DNA from: Paenibacillus vietnamensis
GTDB lineage: Bacteria > Bacillota > Bacilli > Paenibacillales > Paenibacillaceae
Length of the DNA: 64,000 nt
Direction of reading: 5' to 3'
NCBI RefSeq assembly: GCF_020169515.1
Contig: NZ_JAHMHW010000006.1
Location: 186,001 to 250,000 of the forward strand
The translations under genes and the position numbers were made by a program. The notes under the pieces are model-generated. The model ran no database searches. It was given only the letters and a program-made list of their open reading frames with translations, and was not told the DNA's origin. Positions 40,716 to 49,713 of this stretch are shown one piece after another. The number at the start of each line of letters is the position of its first letter. Positions within the stretch are counted from its first letter, which is position 1.

Positions 40716-41751
40716 ACCGACTTACGGCGGACTGGATTGGATCAAGTTTGGTGCGGCCTTCATGGTTGTTGCCAATCATACCGGCCCGCTTCTATCCTGC
40801 AGCGCCGCTGCCGATTTTTTCGTAAGCAATCTGTTTACCTGTATTGCCGTTCCGGTGTTTTTTATGACGGCCGGATTTTTATTTTTCCGTAAGCTAACCG
40901 GGGACCCATTAACAGATCGGAACGCTTTGCGCGGCTACCTGCTGAAAACTTTGAAATTATATGCGGCTGCAATTTTGCTATATGTACCGCTGAATATGTA
41001 CACGGGTTATTTTTCCGATTCCTTCACGGCGTATTCCTTGATCAAGGACATCGTGTTTGACGGTACTTTTTATCATCTATGGTATTTGCCTGCGCTAATG
41101 CTGGGCCTGGTTATTACTTTCGTTATGTATCGAAAAATGTCTATGAAAGCCATGCTGGCATCGGCGGGTCTGTTGTACATCGCGGGACTCTTAGGAGATA
41201 GCTACTATGGAACCATTCAGAATGGCGTAGGAATCGTCAACGTATACGAGGGATTATTCCATGTATTTGATTACACGCGTAACGGGTTGTTCTATGCTCC
41301 TATTTATTTGGCAATCGGGGCTTGGGCAGCCAAACGGCGGCCTTCGGAGAGAACGCCATCCGTCAATGCGGCTTTGTTTGCCGTGTCGCTCGGCATGATG
41401 TTCGTTGAAGGATCACTCCTGCACTCGTACGGAATTCCAAGGCATGACAGTATGTATATTTTCGCGCTGCCCGCCACTTATTTTTTGCTATGTTGGTCGT
41501 TGCAGTGGAAGGTCCGGTCAAGCAAATCGTTCCGGGAGTGGCGAGTATGGGTCTATATTTTGCACCCGCTCGCAATTGTGCTCGTTCGCGGCGCGGCAGA
41601 GGCGACGAAGCTGGAACGGCTATTTATCGCGAACAGCCTGCTCCATTTTGCCGCCGTTTGCCTGGCGTCGATCGGTATGGCCTCCATTACGGTATGGCTA
41701 TTGGCGATTAGCCGGAATTCCGAGCGGTATGCTCTCTTTCATCGTGCTTGA
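40708..41751 (+). CDS. Acyltransferase-3-like membrane protein, VanT N-terminal-domain-like
   Basis: The 347-residue protein has ten or so membrane helices and matches the membrane half of VanT: YGGLDWIKFGAAFMVVANHT at the N terminus, FYHLWYLPALMLGL, then YEGLFHVFDYTRNGLFYAPI, and SYGIPRHDSMYIFALPA. In enterococcal VanT this part is fused to the racemase and probably takes up L-serine. Here it is a stand-alone gene, the last of the operon, overlapping vanXY by 8 bp. The ATG at 40708 has AAGGAAG at 9 bp. Confidence 0.8.
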   Translation: MSKPTYGGLDWIKFGAAFMVVANHTGPLLSCSAAADFFVSNLFTCIAVPVFFMTAGFLFFRKLTGDPLTDRNALRGYLLKTLKLYAAAILLYVPLNMYTGYFSDSFTAYSLIKDIVFDGTFYHLWYLPALMLGLVITFVMYRKMSMKAMLASAGLLYIAGLLGDSYYGTIQNGVGIVNVYEGLFHVFDYTRNGLFYAPIYLAIGAWAAKRRPSERTPSVNAALFAVSLGMMFVEGSLLHSYGIPRHDSMYIFALPATYFLLCWSLQWKVRSSKSFREWRVWVYILHPLAIVLVRGAAEATKLERLFIANSLLHFAAVCLASIGMASITVWLLAISRNSERYALFHRA

Positions 41752-41783
41752 CTGGGATAGGTCAAAGGTTAGTGCCAAACGGC

Positions 41784-42263
41784 TTATTTGTGGTATGGTT
41801 CCCCCCGATTTATCTTCACCGCCCGATAAATCTGCTCCACCAGCACCAGCCGCATCAGCTGGTGCGGCAGCGTCATGCGCCCAAAGCTCAGCTTCTGCTG
41901 GGCGCGCTTCAACACGGCGGGAGCAAGTCCCGTGCTCCCGCCAATAACAAAAGCCACGTGGCTCCGCCCATACGTGGCTAACTTATCGAGCTGGTCCGCG
42001 AGATCTTCGCTGGACCAGAGCTCGCCTTCGAGCGCGAGCGCGACGACATGCGCGTCCGGCTTCAGCTGCGCCAGAAGCCGTTCGCCCTCTCGCTCGCGCA
42101 CCTGTGCTTCCTCCGCCGGACTCATCGTCTCCGGAGCTTTCTCGTCGGGCACCTCCGTGAGCGTCAGCTTCACGTAAGGCCCGAGCCTTTTGGCATACTC
42201 CGCTATGCCCATCACCAAATACTTTTCCTTCAGCTTCCCAACCGCCGCTATCTGAATATGCAT
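41784..42263 (-). CDS. rlmH: 23S rRNA (pseudouridine1915-N3)-methyltransferase
   Basis: The 159-residue SPOUT methyltransferase modifies position 1915 in helix 69 of 23S rRNA. The knot-forming C terminus carries [11 protein letters not shown] and [19 protein letters not shown], and the protein ends EPYHK. It is conserved next to htrA in Bacillales. In staphylococci the 3' end of this gene is the integration site of SCC elements, and here accessory genes begin 32 bp beyond the stop. The start has ACGGGAC upstream. Confidence 0.95.
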   Translation of the reverse strand: MHIQIAAVGKLKEKYLVMGIAEYAKRLGPYVKLTLTEVPDEKAPETMSPAEEAQVREREGERLLAQLKPDAHVVALALEGELWSSEDLADQLDKLATYGRSHVAFVIGGSTGLAPAVLKRAQQKLSFGRMTLPHQLMRLVLVEQIYRAVKINRGEPYHK

Positions 42264-42294
42264 GTCCCGTCCATCCTTCTATCCGTTCTCCGGC

Positions 42295-42462
42295 CTACAC
42301 GACCAAAAACTCCGCAGCCTCGTCGCAAAAATCGCATTTCCGCGGCGGTTCCCAATCCGCAAACTGCGTTTCCTTCAAATCCACCACGTCCGGCGCATCC
42401 TCATACTCATCCACAAACCGATCCAATGCCTTCTCAATATCCGCTTTACATACACAATACAT
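42295..42462 (-). CDS. CxxH/CxxC-type small zinc-binding-like protein
   Basis: The 55-residue protein reads MYCVCKADIEKALDRFVD and ends with PPRKCDFCDEAAEFLVV. It matches the short CxxH/CxxC proteins found between htrA and rlmH in Bacillus and Paenibacillus. The C-terminal CxxC (Cys43, Cys46) is intact. The N-terminal pair is Cys3 and Cys5 with Asp8 where His is usual. Zinc binding is inferred. The ATG at 42462 has AGGAAG at about 10 bp. It starts 32 bp upstream of rlmH on the same strand and is probably cotranscribed. Confidence 0.75.
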   Translation of the reverse strand: MYCVCKADIEKALDRFVDEYEDAPDVVDLKETQFADWEPPRKCDFCDEAAEFLVV

Positions 42463-42573
42463 CGTCTGCACGCTTCCTATTCTGAATTAATGTTCGTCCA
42501 AAAAACGTTACACCCAGCATATCAGAAAACGCCACCCCATGTGAAGTCGGCAAAATACACCGGCTGCGCCCTC

Positions 42574-42911
42574 CTGAGCCGAAGGGAGAATGAACCCTTT
42601 TTTAAAACACACATCACGTTTCGCTTCCCCATCCACCTTCATTCCGAATCACCCGATCCTCCCCCCAGACCTTCCTGAGCCGATGGGAGAGTGAACCCTT
42701 TTTCAAAACACACATCACGTCCCGCTTCCCCATCCACCCTCATCCCGCCATCAACCATCCTCCTCCCCCACACCTTCCTGAGCCGACGGGAGAATGAACC
42801 CTTTTTCAAAATACCCATCACGTCCCGCTTCCCCATCCACCTTCATCCCGCCATCACCCGATCCTCCTCCCCGCACCTTCCTGAGCCGATGGGAGAATGG
42901 ACCCTTTTTCA
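42574..42911. repeat. ~102-bp tandem repeat, 3.3 copies, pyrimidine-rich plus strand
   Basis: Unit starts (CTGAGCCG) lie at 42574, 42675, 42778 and 42881, giving periods of 101, 103 and 103 bp. The last unit is partial. Each unit contains GGGAGA-TGAACCCTTTTTC, then CACGT-CCCGCTTCCCCATCC, then a C/T-rich run. As the period is not a multiple of 3, no reading frame runs through the array. It fills the 669-bp gap between the CxxC gene and htrA; the rest of that gap (42463-42573, 42912-43031) shows no gene. Confidence 0.9.
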
Positions 42912-43031
42912 TTTCACCCACCATACCCCGCAATACCCGGTACCACCCATACCTCCCGCAAACCCATATATAAAACACCGCTCATCCGCCCAAACTCCGC
43001 CCGCCCATCGACCATCAGCCTGAGACCAAAC

Positions 43032-43089
43032 AAAAAAAGCCGCAGAGCTATCCGAACGAGAGATCACTCTCCCGCTCGGTCCCTGCGGC
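43032..43089 (-). terminator. Intrinsic terminator of htrA
   Basis: GCCGCAG (43039-43045) and CTGCGGC (43083-43089), with inner CCGAACGAGAG / CTCTCCCGCTCGG pairing, form a long hairpin followed on the minus strand by seven T. Confidence 0.88.
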
Positions 43090-43131
43090 AGCCGGCCAAT
43101 TACACCGGCTCCTCAATCCAATAACCCCTAA

Positions 43132-44514
43132 CTACTCTTCAACACCTTTATCCTCCAGCTTAAACGAAGCGGTCTTCAGCTTCCCGCCGCGGTAAAAGCT
43201 GACCTCGATCTTGTCCCCGATCTTCTTGCTGTCGTACAAATACTTGCGAAGCTCGATCGTGCTTTCAATTGACTCACCGTCCAGCTTGACGATAACGTCA
43301 TTAAACTGCAAGCCCGCTTCCTTCGCAGGGCCAACCGCCTCGAGCACGATCACGCCGTCATAAATCTCGTCCGGCAAATGCAGCTCGATATCCTCCGGCA
43401 GCTCATCCTCTCCGCCGGCCGTACCCGACTCCGGCACAGCACCGCCCGAACCGGAGCCTGGGCCGCCCTCTCCCTGACCGCCGTTCATCGAGTCCTGCAG
43501 CGACTGCTGCTCCCAATACTGCTCCAAATCCATTGTATATACGCCTAGATATGGCCTAGGCACATGACCAAGCTTCAGCAGGCTTTCCACTACCGGCATT
43601 GCATGATTGATCGGGATCGCAAAGCCGATGCCCTCTACGCCAATATCTGCAATCTTCATGCTGTTGATGCCTACCACGCGCCCATTCAGATCGATCAGCG
43701 GTCCGCCGCTGTTGCCTTGGTTGATCGATGCATTAATCTGTATGACCTCCTGCTCCCAGTCATACACGCCGTCCTGATTCAAGGATACCGGCACGATTTG
43801 CCGCGTCTTGCTGATAATGCCCGACGATACGGAATCGCCGAGACCGAGCGGATTGCCGATCGCAATGACATATTCCGCTGCGCGCAAAGTCGACGAATCG
43901 CCAATTTCCGCTACGACGTCAATTCCCTTGTCATCGATCTCCAGCACTGCCAAGTCGGTAATCTGATCCTTGCCGACTACACGAGCCTCGCGGCGCTCCC
44001 CGTTCATCAGCACGGCTTTCACCTCGGACGCGTTAGCGATGACGTGATAGTTCGTCACGATGATCGCCTTTCCGTCCCGCTTGTCGATGATGACGCCTGA
44101 GCCGACGCCCGCCTCTTGCAGCGTGCCTTCCCCTTCCGCGGCATCCTCATCCTGAACTTCCCCATCTTCCCCGATCCCGAAAGAAAACAGCTGCTCGTTA
44201 ATAATGCTGACCACCGCCGGTCTGACCTTTGCGGAAGCCTGAATCGGACGCTCGAGCGGATCCACGGTCTGAATGACCCCAGAAGCCGGCGCCGAACCGT
44301 TCCACCCTGCTGCGCCGCTGCCGCCGCCAATAAACGCACTGAACAGAAGCGTAGCGGCAATCGCACTCGTGAACGAGGATACAATCGCGATGCGGACGGT
44401 CGTCCACTTGAGCCCCTTGCTTCTATATGGAAATGTAAAATCTTCTCTTCGACTTTCTCTCGCTGCACGCCGTGAAACCTTTGTCGAGTAAAAATCATCG
44501 TCGAATAGGCCCAT
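43132..44514 (-). CDS. htrA: HtrA-like serine protease (YycK/HtrC)
   Basis: The ~460-residue membrane-anchored trypsin-like protease has a cytosolic N terminus, one TM helix (TTVRIAIVSSFTSAIAATLL), the triad His (TNYHVIAN), Asp (TDLAVLEI) and Ser (QGNSGGPLID) and one PDZ domain. Two unusual low-complexity inserts are seen: an acidic stretch (GEVQDEDAAEGEG) before the protease core and a Gly/Ser/Pro linker (QGEGGPGSGSGG) before PDZ. The ATG at 44514 is best placed (AGAGGAG at 8 bp). It is in the conserved wal neighbourhood but is divided from walJ by a small gene on the other strand, and has its own promoter and terminator. Confidence 0.9.
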   Translation of the reverse strand: MGLFDDDFYSTKVSRRAARESRREDFTFPYRSKGLKWTTVRIAIVSSFTSAIAATLLFSAFIGGGSGAAGWNGSAPASGVIQTVDPLERPIQASAKVRPAVVSIINEQLFSFGIGEDGEVQDEDAAEGEGTLQEAGVGSGVIIDKRDGKAIIVTNYHVIANASEVKAVLMNGERREARVVGKDQITDLAVLEIDDKGIDVVAEIGDSSTLRAAEYVIAIGNPLGLGDSVSSGIISKTRQIVPVSLNQDGVYDWEQEVIQINASINQGNSGGPLIDLNGRVVGINSMKIADIGVEGIGFAIPINHAMPVVESLLKLGHVPRPYLGVYTMDLEQYWEQQSLQDSMNGGQGEGGPGSGSGGAVPESGTAGGEDELPEDIELHLPDEIYDGVIVLEAVGPAKEAGLQFNDVIVKLDGESIESTIELRKYLYDSKKIGDKIEVSFYRGGKLKTASFKLEDKGVEE

Positions 44515-44684
44515 AACCATCGCTCCTCTCGATGCCCGCGACATCAAGACTATTTTTTTCAATCTAGGAATGTTTTCGGATGAAATGACTAAAATAATAA
44601 TAGATTCGGACGACACGGCAGCCCTGTTTTTAAATAAATACCCAAGAGCCGCTTGTTCGTACCACCAAAGGAGAGATGTCGATT

Positions 44685-44906
44685 ATGAAAGCCAAAACGC
44701 CGGCCGCCTGGGAGCATGTACAGCTCGCCGCCAAGCTTGCCGATTTGAAGGATGATCATTACCGGACCGTTCTCACTTTAAGCGCCATGCTAGAGTTGCT
44801 GATAGAAAAAGGCATCCTGTCGAGAGAAGAGCTAAGCGCCAAAGCCGACGCGCTCGATGCGCAGCTGGAAACGCTTATTTCCGCTTCACTTCATCCCATG
44901 GCGTAG
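44685..44906 (+). CDS. Small hypothetical protein
   Basis: This 73-residue helical protein (AWEHVQLAAKLADLKDDHYR, then LSAMLELLIEKGILSREEL) is divergent from htrA and converges on walJ, overlapping its 3' end by 32 bp. The pattern suggests two helices and a conserved-looking mid-section; no domain is recognised. AAAGGAG lies 11 bp before the ATG at 44685; another ATG at 44676 is too close to it. The overlap with walJ on the opposite strand is unusual for this compact block. Confidence 0.6.
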   Translation: MKAKTPAAWEHVQLAAKLADLKDDHYRTVLTLSAMLELLIEKGILSREELSAKADALDAQLETLISASLHPMA

Positions 44907-45681
44907 GCCTGTCGTGATAGGTTGCGCGAAGCGGATGCTCGTCTTTTTTAAAGAAAATTCCGTTATCCTCTAATATGTTATTCACGGTCAGCATCGCTAA
45001 ATCCATGACATTATGATCCAGGCTGAGATGAGCCAGATAGACGCGCTTCGTGCGGTCCGTCATGAGCTCAAGCAGTGCTTCACCCGCCGCGACATTCGAC
45101 AAATGGCCGACATCGCTCAAAATTCTGCGCTTCGTATTCCACGGGTACCTGCCCATGCGCAGCATTTCCGTATCGTGGTTGGATTCCAGCACCAGTACGT
45201 CCGAGTCTATAATTTGCCGCTTCACCTTCTCGCTTACATAACCAAGATCGGTCGCGAGACTCAGCTTCTCGCCATCCTCGCAAAAGCAGTAGCCTACAGG
45301 CTCGGCCGCGTCATGCGAGATCGGATAAGACTGTACGACCATCGATCCGAACGAAATCTCTTCGCCCGTCTCCATATACACCCGCTTCTCCGGGGCGATC
45401 GTGCCCACATGACGCTCCATTGCGCCCCAAGTCGACTCATTCGCATAAATCGGAAGCTCGTACTTCCGGGCAAATGCGCCCAGCCCTTTAATATGATCGG
45501 AGTGCTCATGCGTGACGAACAGCGCATCCAGCTGATGACCGGATATCCCCCGCTCACGCATAAGCTCGTCCAGCTTCTTCGCGCTCATTCCGGCATCGAC
45601 GATGACCGTCTTCTCGTTCCCCTGTACGATCGTCGCATTCCCCGTCGAGCCGCTCCCCAACACCGTAAACCGCAGTCCCAT
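44875..45681 (-). CDS. walJ: Metallo-beta-lactamase fold protein WalJ (YycJ)
   Basis: The 268-residue metallohydrolase has the metal motif THEHSDHIKGLGAF (HxHxDH) near residue 56 and later SHDAAEPVGY, VLESNHD and LAHLSLDHN. In B. subtilis YycJ is a 5'-3' exonuclease linked to DNA repair and to the WalRK operon. No secretion signal. The start MGLRFTVLGSG follows walI by 32 bp. It is the last gene of the wal operon here, since htrA is separately transcribed beyond a small opposed gene. Confidence 0.92.
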   Translation of the reverse strand: MGLRFTVLGSGSTGNATIVQGNEKTVIVDAGMSAKKLDELMRERGISGHQLDALFVTHEHSDHIKGLGAFARKYELPIYANESTWGAMERHVGTIAPEKRVYMETGEEISFGSMVVQSYPISHDAAEPVGYCFCEDGEKLSLATDLGYVSEKVKRQIIDSDVLVLESNHDTEMLRMGRYPWNTKRRILSDVGHLSNVAAGEALLELMTDRTKRVYLAHLSLDHNVMDLAMLTVNNILEDNGIFFKKDEHPLRATYHDRPTPWDEVKRK

Positions 45682-45713
45682 AGCTTTGAATCCTGTCCCT
45701 TCTCCCGCTCCCG

Positions 45714-46460
45714 TTAACCGTTCGCCTCATCCTCATTCATTTCATCCGTTGCAACTTCCCCGCTGATCGCATGCACGTAGTAAGGAGGCCCGCTTTCCAA
45801 AAGCACGCGCCATGACGGCGCCGACACCTGCTTCTCCGAGTCGAAAATTTGCCCGTGATAGCCCAGCTGTATATCGGTAATAACCGCCCCGTCCGGTAAA
45901 TACGATTCGATCAGGCTCGCCACCACCTTGGATGCGGGCAGCACCTGCTTCGCTTCGCCGGTTCCCAGCAGCTCTACGCGATCCTGCTGAAAAGCCGTGA
46001 TCTTCTGATTGCTGATATACAGCTTCAGCTTGGCGTCGAACATCGGATGACCCTCGACCATCCGGTGCAGCACGAACACATCTACGCTGCTGCTCAAGGA
46101 ATCGTAAACGTACTGGTCAATGTCGGGTATATCCTTGCCCAGAGCCTTCACCAGCTCCGAATTCGTAAAAATAATCTTGCTGTCTACCGGCGTATCCAGC
46201 TGCACCGGATCCTTATTGCTGCGGCTCTCCGAATGCAATAAATACTGTAAGTCCCCGAGCTTAGGAGCCTCAAGCGGCAGTTTGGCTTCCAGCGAAATCC
46301 GCTTCTGCTGCATGAGCTGCACCTTATCCTGCGGCAGCTCTGCCGTATTCACGTTCACGTTCAGCTGCTCCCGGATATCCATCCACAGCTGATACCCGAG
46401 CAAAATATTAAGCAGCAAAAACGACATGATCAGCACACTTTTCGCCCGTCCCCAATCCAA
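45714..46460 (-). CDS. walI: WalRK accessory membrane protein WalI (YycI)
   Basis: One N-terminal membrane helix (AKSVLIMSFLLLNILLGYQL) and a ~215-residue extracellular YycI domain are seen. With WalH it restrains or supports WalK at the membrane. Translation starts at TTG (46460) after GGGAGGTGA. The domain contains two beta-rich YycH/I-type repeats, of which SWRVLLESGPPYYVHAISGE near the C terminus is clear. Encoded 47 bp after walH in the operon. Confidence 0.9.
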   Translation of the reverse strand: MDWGRAKSVLIMSFLLLNILLGYQLWMDIREQLNVNVNTAELPQDKVQLMQQKRISLEAKLPLEAPKLGDLQYLLHSESRSNKDPVQLDTPVDSKIIFTNSELVKALGKDIPDIDQYVYDSLSSSVDVFVLHRMVEGHPMFDAKLKLYISNQKITAFQQDRVELLGTGEAKQVLPASKVVASLIESYLPDGAVITDIQLGYHGQIFDSEKQVSAPSWRVLLESGPPYYVHAISGEVATDEMNEDEANG

Positions 46461-46507
46461 CCGCTGTCACCTCCCGTTAGAGTTATCGTCAGCCTGTCCG
46501 GCTGAGG

Positions 46508-47872
46508 TTATCCCGTTGATTCCGCTCCGTTCATCGCGCCGGATGCGCTTCGGTCGTCCTGCTCCGGCGGCTCATAGCCGCTCGGATAGGCGTCCATCAG
46601 CACCTCCTCCGTTCCGTCCAGCAGGCGCACCGCCCATACCGGGCTGAACTTCAGCCGCTTGTCATCGAGCGGCGATGCCTGCAGAGCCGGGAACAGCGCC
46701 GTTACCTCGCCGCGCCTATCATATTTCAGCAGCGACTGCTCAAGCTCCTCGCCTCCGGGCAAATAACGGACACCGCGCGATTCCGCCTTTGGTCCGAGTG
46801 TAATCGTGGATCTGGCGTACTCGGTCACTAAACTCTGCTGAACCCTCAGCCTCATAAATCCGTAATGGAACGGCGGCGTATCGATAACCGGATACTGATC
46901 CACATATTGCTTGAACCTCAGATCCGTATCTGCGCCCTCAGGCGCCGGACTGACAAACCGGTGAACGCCGTCCCAGCCGCCGTGATCGTTAATAAAATCA
47001 ACAGAAGCATAGACGTTATCGCTTAGCAGGTTCTCCACGCTTTGCGGCGCGGCGGGATTCGTATACGTAATCCACATGCCGTTCTGCTCGACCTGCAGTC
47101 CCCGCTTGCCGTCGGTGAAAATCTGCGACCCGCTCCGGTCCTCAAGCGACCTCGTCGTGCTCGGGTCAAAAAACATTCGCACCATCAAATCAGGCGAATA
47201 CGCCTCGTAAGGAAACACCATGTCGGTCGTCTGTACCGGAGTTCGCGGCAAATAGAGGCCGTCCGGCGTCATCTCGTATTCCGTCTGGAATTGCCCGAAG
47301 CCGACATAATCCTGCACGTCGCGCACCGTCAGATCCGCCCGCACCGATTCATACACCATCTGGCCGTCGGCGCTGAAGAAGAACGTGCGCACCTCTTCCG
47401 TGCCCGTCGTCTTGAAAATCCAGATGCGGTCGATCGTTTCGTTCAAAAATAAAAGGTCGCCTTCCAGCTTCAGAAGCTTCTGCAGCAGCTCCACCGGAAT
47501 GCCGTTCTCGAACCGCAGCTCGATGCCGATGTCTTCCTTGCGCACGTCCTCCCAATTCAGAACGTCGGCCGAGCTGCGCTGAAATCCTTTGAACTCGCGC
47601 CCTTGAATGCGCTGATTCAGAATCATTTCGTAAAACTGCGTCCCCGGATAGATGACCGTGTGCTTGTTATTTCCCAGATGAACAATCAGTTCCTCCGGAA
47701 AAATAACGCTCTCCACACTAGTTGGCGGTCCCATCGGCTCGACATTTACATAATCCTGTTCGCTTCTGACCATCGCGCCGAACCCGGGCATGCTGTAGGC
47801 CAGCAGATAGCTTTGCAGCAGGCTTAACGCGACCAGGATGATGAGTGCGGTCGTCTTTGCCTTCTCCATCAT
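46508..47872 (-). CDS. walH: WalRK accessory membrane protein WalH (YycH)
   Basis: The 454-residue protein has an N-terminal membrane helix (ALIILVALSLLQSYLLAYSM) and a large extracellular YycH domain. It regulates WalK activity together with WalI. The start MMEKAKTT overlaps the walK stop by 4 bp (ATGA), with GGAG at 7 bp. A run with the pattern VWAVRLLDGTEEVLMDAYP near the C terminus resembles the matching region of WalI, as expected for these paired proteins. Length is close to the B. subtilis protein. Confidence 0.9.
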   Translation of the reverse strand: MMEKAKTTALIILVALSLLQSYLLAYSMPGFGAMVRSEQDYVNVEPMGPPTSVESVIFPEELIVHLGNNKHTVIYPGTQFYEMILNQRIQGREFKGFQRSSADVLNWEDVRKEDIGIELRFENGIPVELLQKLLKLEGDLLFLNETIDRIWIFKTTGTEEVRTFFFSADGQMVYESVRADLTVRDVQDYVGFGQFQTEYEMTPDGLYLPRTPVQTTDMVFPYEAYSPDLMVRMFFDPSTTRSLEDRSGSQIFTDGKRGLQVEQNGMWITYTNPAAPQSVENLLSDNVYASVDFINDHGGWDGVHRFVSPAPEGADTDLRFKQYVDQYPVIDTPPFHYGFMRLRVQQSLVTEYARSTITLGPKAESRGVRYLPGGEELEQSLLKYDRRGEVTALFPALQASPLDDKRLKFSPVWAVRLLDGTEEVLMDAYPSGYEPPEQDDRSASGAMNGAESTG

Positions 47873-49713
47873 GCCGACACTCCCCCTTCCTGCAGCAGCG
47901 GGAGAGTAAACGTTACCGTCGTGCCCTCATTAAGCTCGGAGCTCAGCGATATCGTCCCGCCGTGAGCCTTCACGATTTCCCGGGCAATCGACAGGCCAAG
48001 CCCCGTCCCGCCCATATTCCTCGAGCGGGCCTTGTCTACCCGGTAGAACCGGTCGAATATCCGGTTCAAATCCTTCTTCGGAATGCCGATGCCCGTATCC
48101 TTGACGCTGATCGCCATCAGCTCGGAATCAACCGGTTTCTTTGCCGTCAGCTCGATCGTACCGCCGTCAAGCGTATACTTGATCGCGTTGGAGAACAAAT
48201 TGTCCAATACCTGATCGATCTGGTCCCGGTCCAGCCACGCGGACTCCAGCCCGCGGTCCACGCGGACGGTCGCCTTGATCGACTTCTGCCTCAGCTGGAA
48301 CGAGAAGCGGTCGGCCACTTCGTCCAGCATCTCATGAACGTTCGTCTGCCGCCGCCTGAGCGGCGCCTGGTTCGAATCGAGCCGCGAGAGATGCAGCAAA
48401 TCCGTCACGAGCCGGATCATCCGCTCGGTCTCGTTGCGGATGACGCCCACGAACCGCTCGGACAGATCCCGTTCCTCAAGTGCGCCGTCATCGAGCGCTT
48501 CGGCATAGCTCTTGATCGTCGTAAGCGGCGTGCGCAGCTCATGGGACACGTTCGCCACGAACTGGCGCCGCGACTGCTCCAGCTTCTCCTGCTCCGTGAC
48601 GTCCTGCAGCACTGCGATCGTGCCGGTTATGCCTTTGTCCCGGCGGTGAATCGGCGTGAAGGTCGCCCGCATATAGCCAGTGCCGCTGTCGCCGTGCTCT
48701 TCTTCGCCACGACGAATGTGCAGCGTCTGACCGCGCCCCTTCCGCAGCTCCTCCAGCTGCTGCTCCGACAGCTCGAACAACTCGGACAGCTCGCAGCCCT
48801 CGCAGGTTCTGACGTCCAGCAGCTCCAGCGCACGCCGGTTCCAGACGATAATTTTGCCGTTCTCGTCCGCAGCGACGACGCCGTCGCTCATATTCGACAA
48901 AATCGACGCCAGCTTCTCGTTCTCTTCTTCATTTACCGACAACGCTTCCTTCAGCCGCTTGGTCATGTCGTTAAACGCCATGCTCAGCCTGCCGATCTCA
49001 TCCTCGCCGAGTACGGGCACCTGAAGGTCAAACTTCCCTTCCGCTACCGCCTCTGCCTGCCGCGTCAGCCCTTGAATCGGGCTCGTAATCGTATGCGCCA
49101 GCAAAATGCCGAGCACGCCGGTCAAGCCAAGCGCAATCAGCGTCCCGGAGAAAAAGATCTGATTCACCCGGTTCACGGTATTGTAAAGCTCGCTCATCGA
49201 CGCCACGACATAGACCGCCCCGATTACTTTGTTGCTTTTGTCCGTGACGGGCTGGGCGATTACCTTCTTGCGGACATTATCCTCGTCGATAATTTCCTCT
49301 TCGTTGTCCGGTATATTCTGAAGCGCCCTGCTGACCGCCAGCGACTTATTCTTCTTGTTGCCGATGTACGACTGGTGGCCCTGAAGCGAAGTAGCGATAA
49401 CCCGGCCCGTAGAGTCGAGCACCTGCACCTCCGCTCCGCTTATGCTGAACAAATTGCGGACAACCAGGCTCAAATCCTCCGTCGTACTTTCGGCCGGGTC
49501 CCCCTCTTGATCCGGCTTTATGAGACTCTGTGCCGCCATCTGAGAGAGGAGGTCGGCCTGCCCCTTCAGGTTGACCGTGAAGCTGTCAATCAGCGAGTTC
49601 TTGACCGTGCTGATGAAATATACCCCGATCAGCTGCATCGCCACGAGAATCAACAGCAAATAGATAATGACAAGCTTTACCTGAATCGTTCGGAAAAAGC
49701 TTTTTCCCTTCAT
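47869..49713 (-). CDS. walK: Essential cell-wall sensor histidine kinase WalK (YycG)
   Basis: The 614-residue kinase has two transmembrane helices (about residues 12-32 and 178-200) around an extracellular Cache-like domain, then HAMP ([20 protein letters not shown]), a PAS domain ([19 protein letters not shown]), HisKA with the phosphoacceptor in [12 protein letters not shown], and HATPase_c ([16 protein letters not shown]). It senses wall lipid II/peptidoglycan state and controls autolysins through WalR. Its start overlaps the walR stop (ATGA) and its end overlaps walH, so it is fully coupled within the operon. Confidence 0.96.
   Translation of the reverse strand: MKGKSFFRTIQVKLVIIYLLLILVAMQLIGVYFISTVKNSLIDSFTVNLKGQADLLSQMAAQSLIKPDQEGDPAESTTEDLSLVVRNLFSISGAEVQVLDSTGRVIATSLQGHQSYIGNKKNKSLAVSRALQNIPDNEEEIIDEDNVRKKVIAQPVTDKSNKVIGAVYVVASMSELYNTVNRVNQIFFSGTLIALGLTGVLGILLAHTITSPIQGLTRQAEAVAEGKFDLQVPVLGEDEIGRLSMAFNDMTKRLKEALSVNEEENEKLASILSNMSDGVVAADENGKIIVWNRRALELLDVRTCEGCELSELFELSEQQLEELRKGRGQTLHIRRGEEEHGDSGTGYMRATFTPIHRRDKGITGTIAVLQDVTEQEKLEQSRRQFVANVSHELRTPLTTIKSYAEALDDGALEERDLSERFVGVIRNETERMIRLVTDLLHLSRLDSNQAPLRRRQTNVHEMLDEVADRFSFQLRQKSIKATVRVDRGLESAWLDRDQIDQVLDNLFSNAIKYTLDGGTIELTAKKPVDSELMAISVKDTGIGIPKKDLNRIFDRFYRVDKARSRNMGGTGLGLSIAREIVKAHGGTISLSSELNEGTTVTFTLPLLQEGGVSA

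Noticed and set aside
41752..41783. SCC-type attachment site at the rlmH end
   Set aside because: No direct repeat copy, inverted repeat or recombinase gene was found in the window; it is kept only as a question in the findings.
42639..42836. Short open frames inside the 102-bp tandem array
   Set aside because: Unit periods of 101 and 103 bp shift the frame between repeats, so no protein repeat is maintained.
42574..42911. CRISPR-like array
   Set aside because: Units are contiguous ~102-bp repeats without unique spacers, and no cas genes are present.
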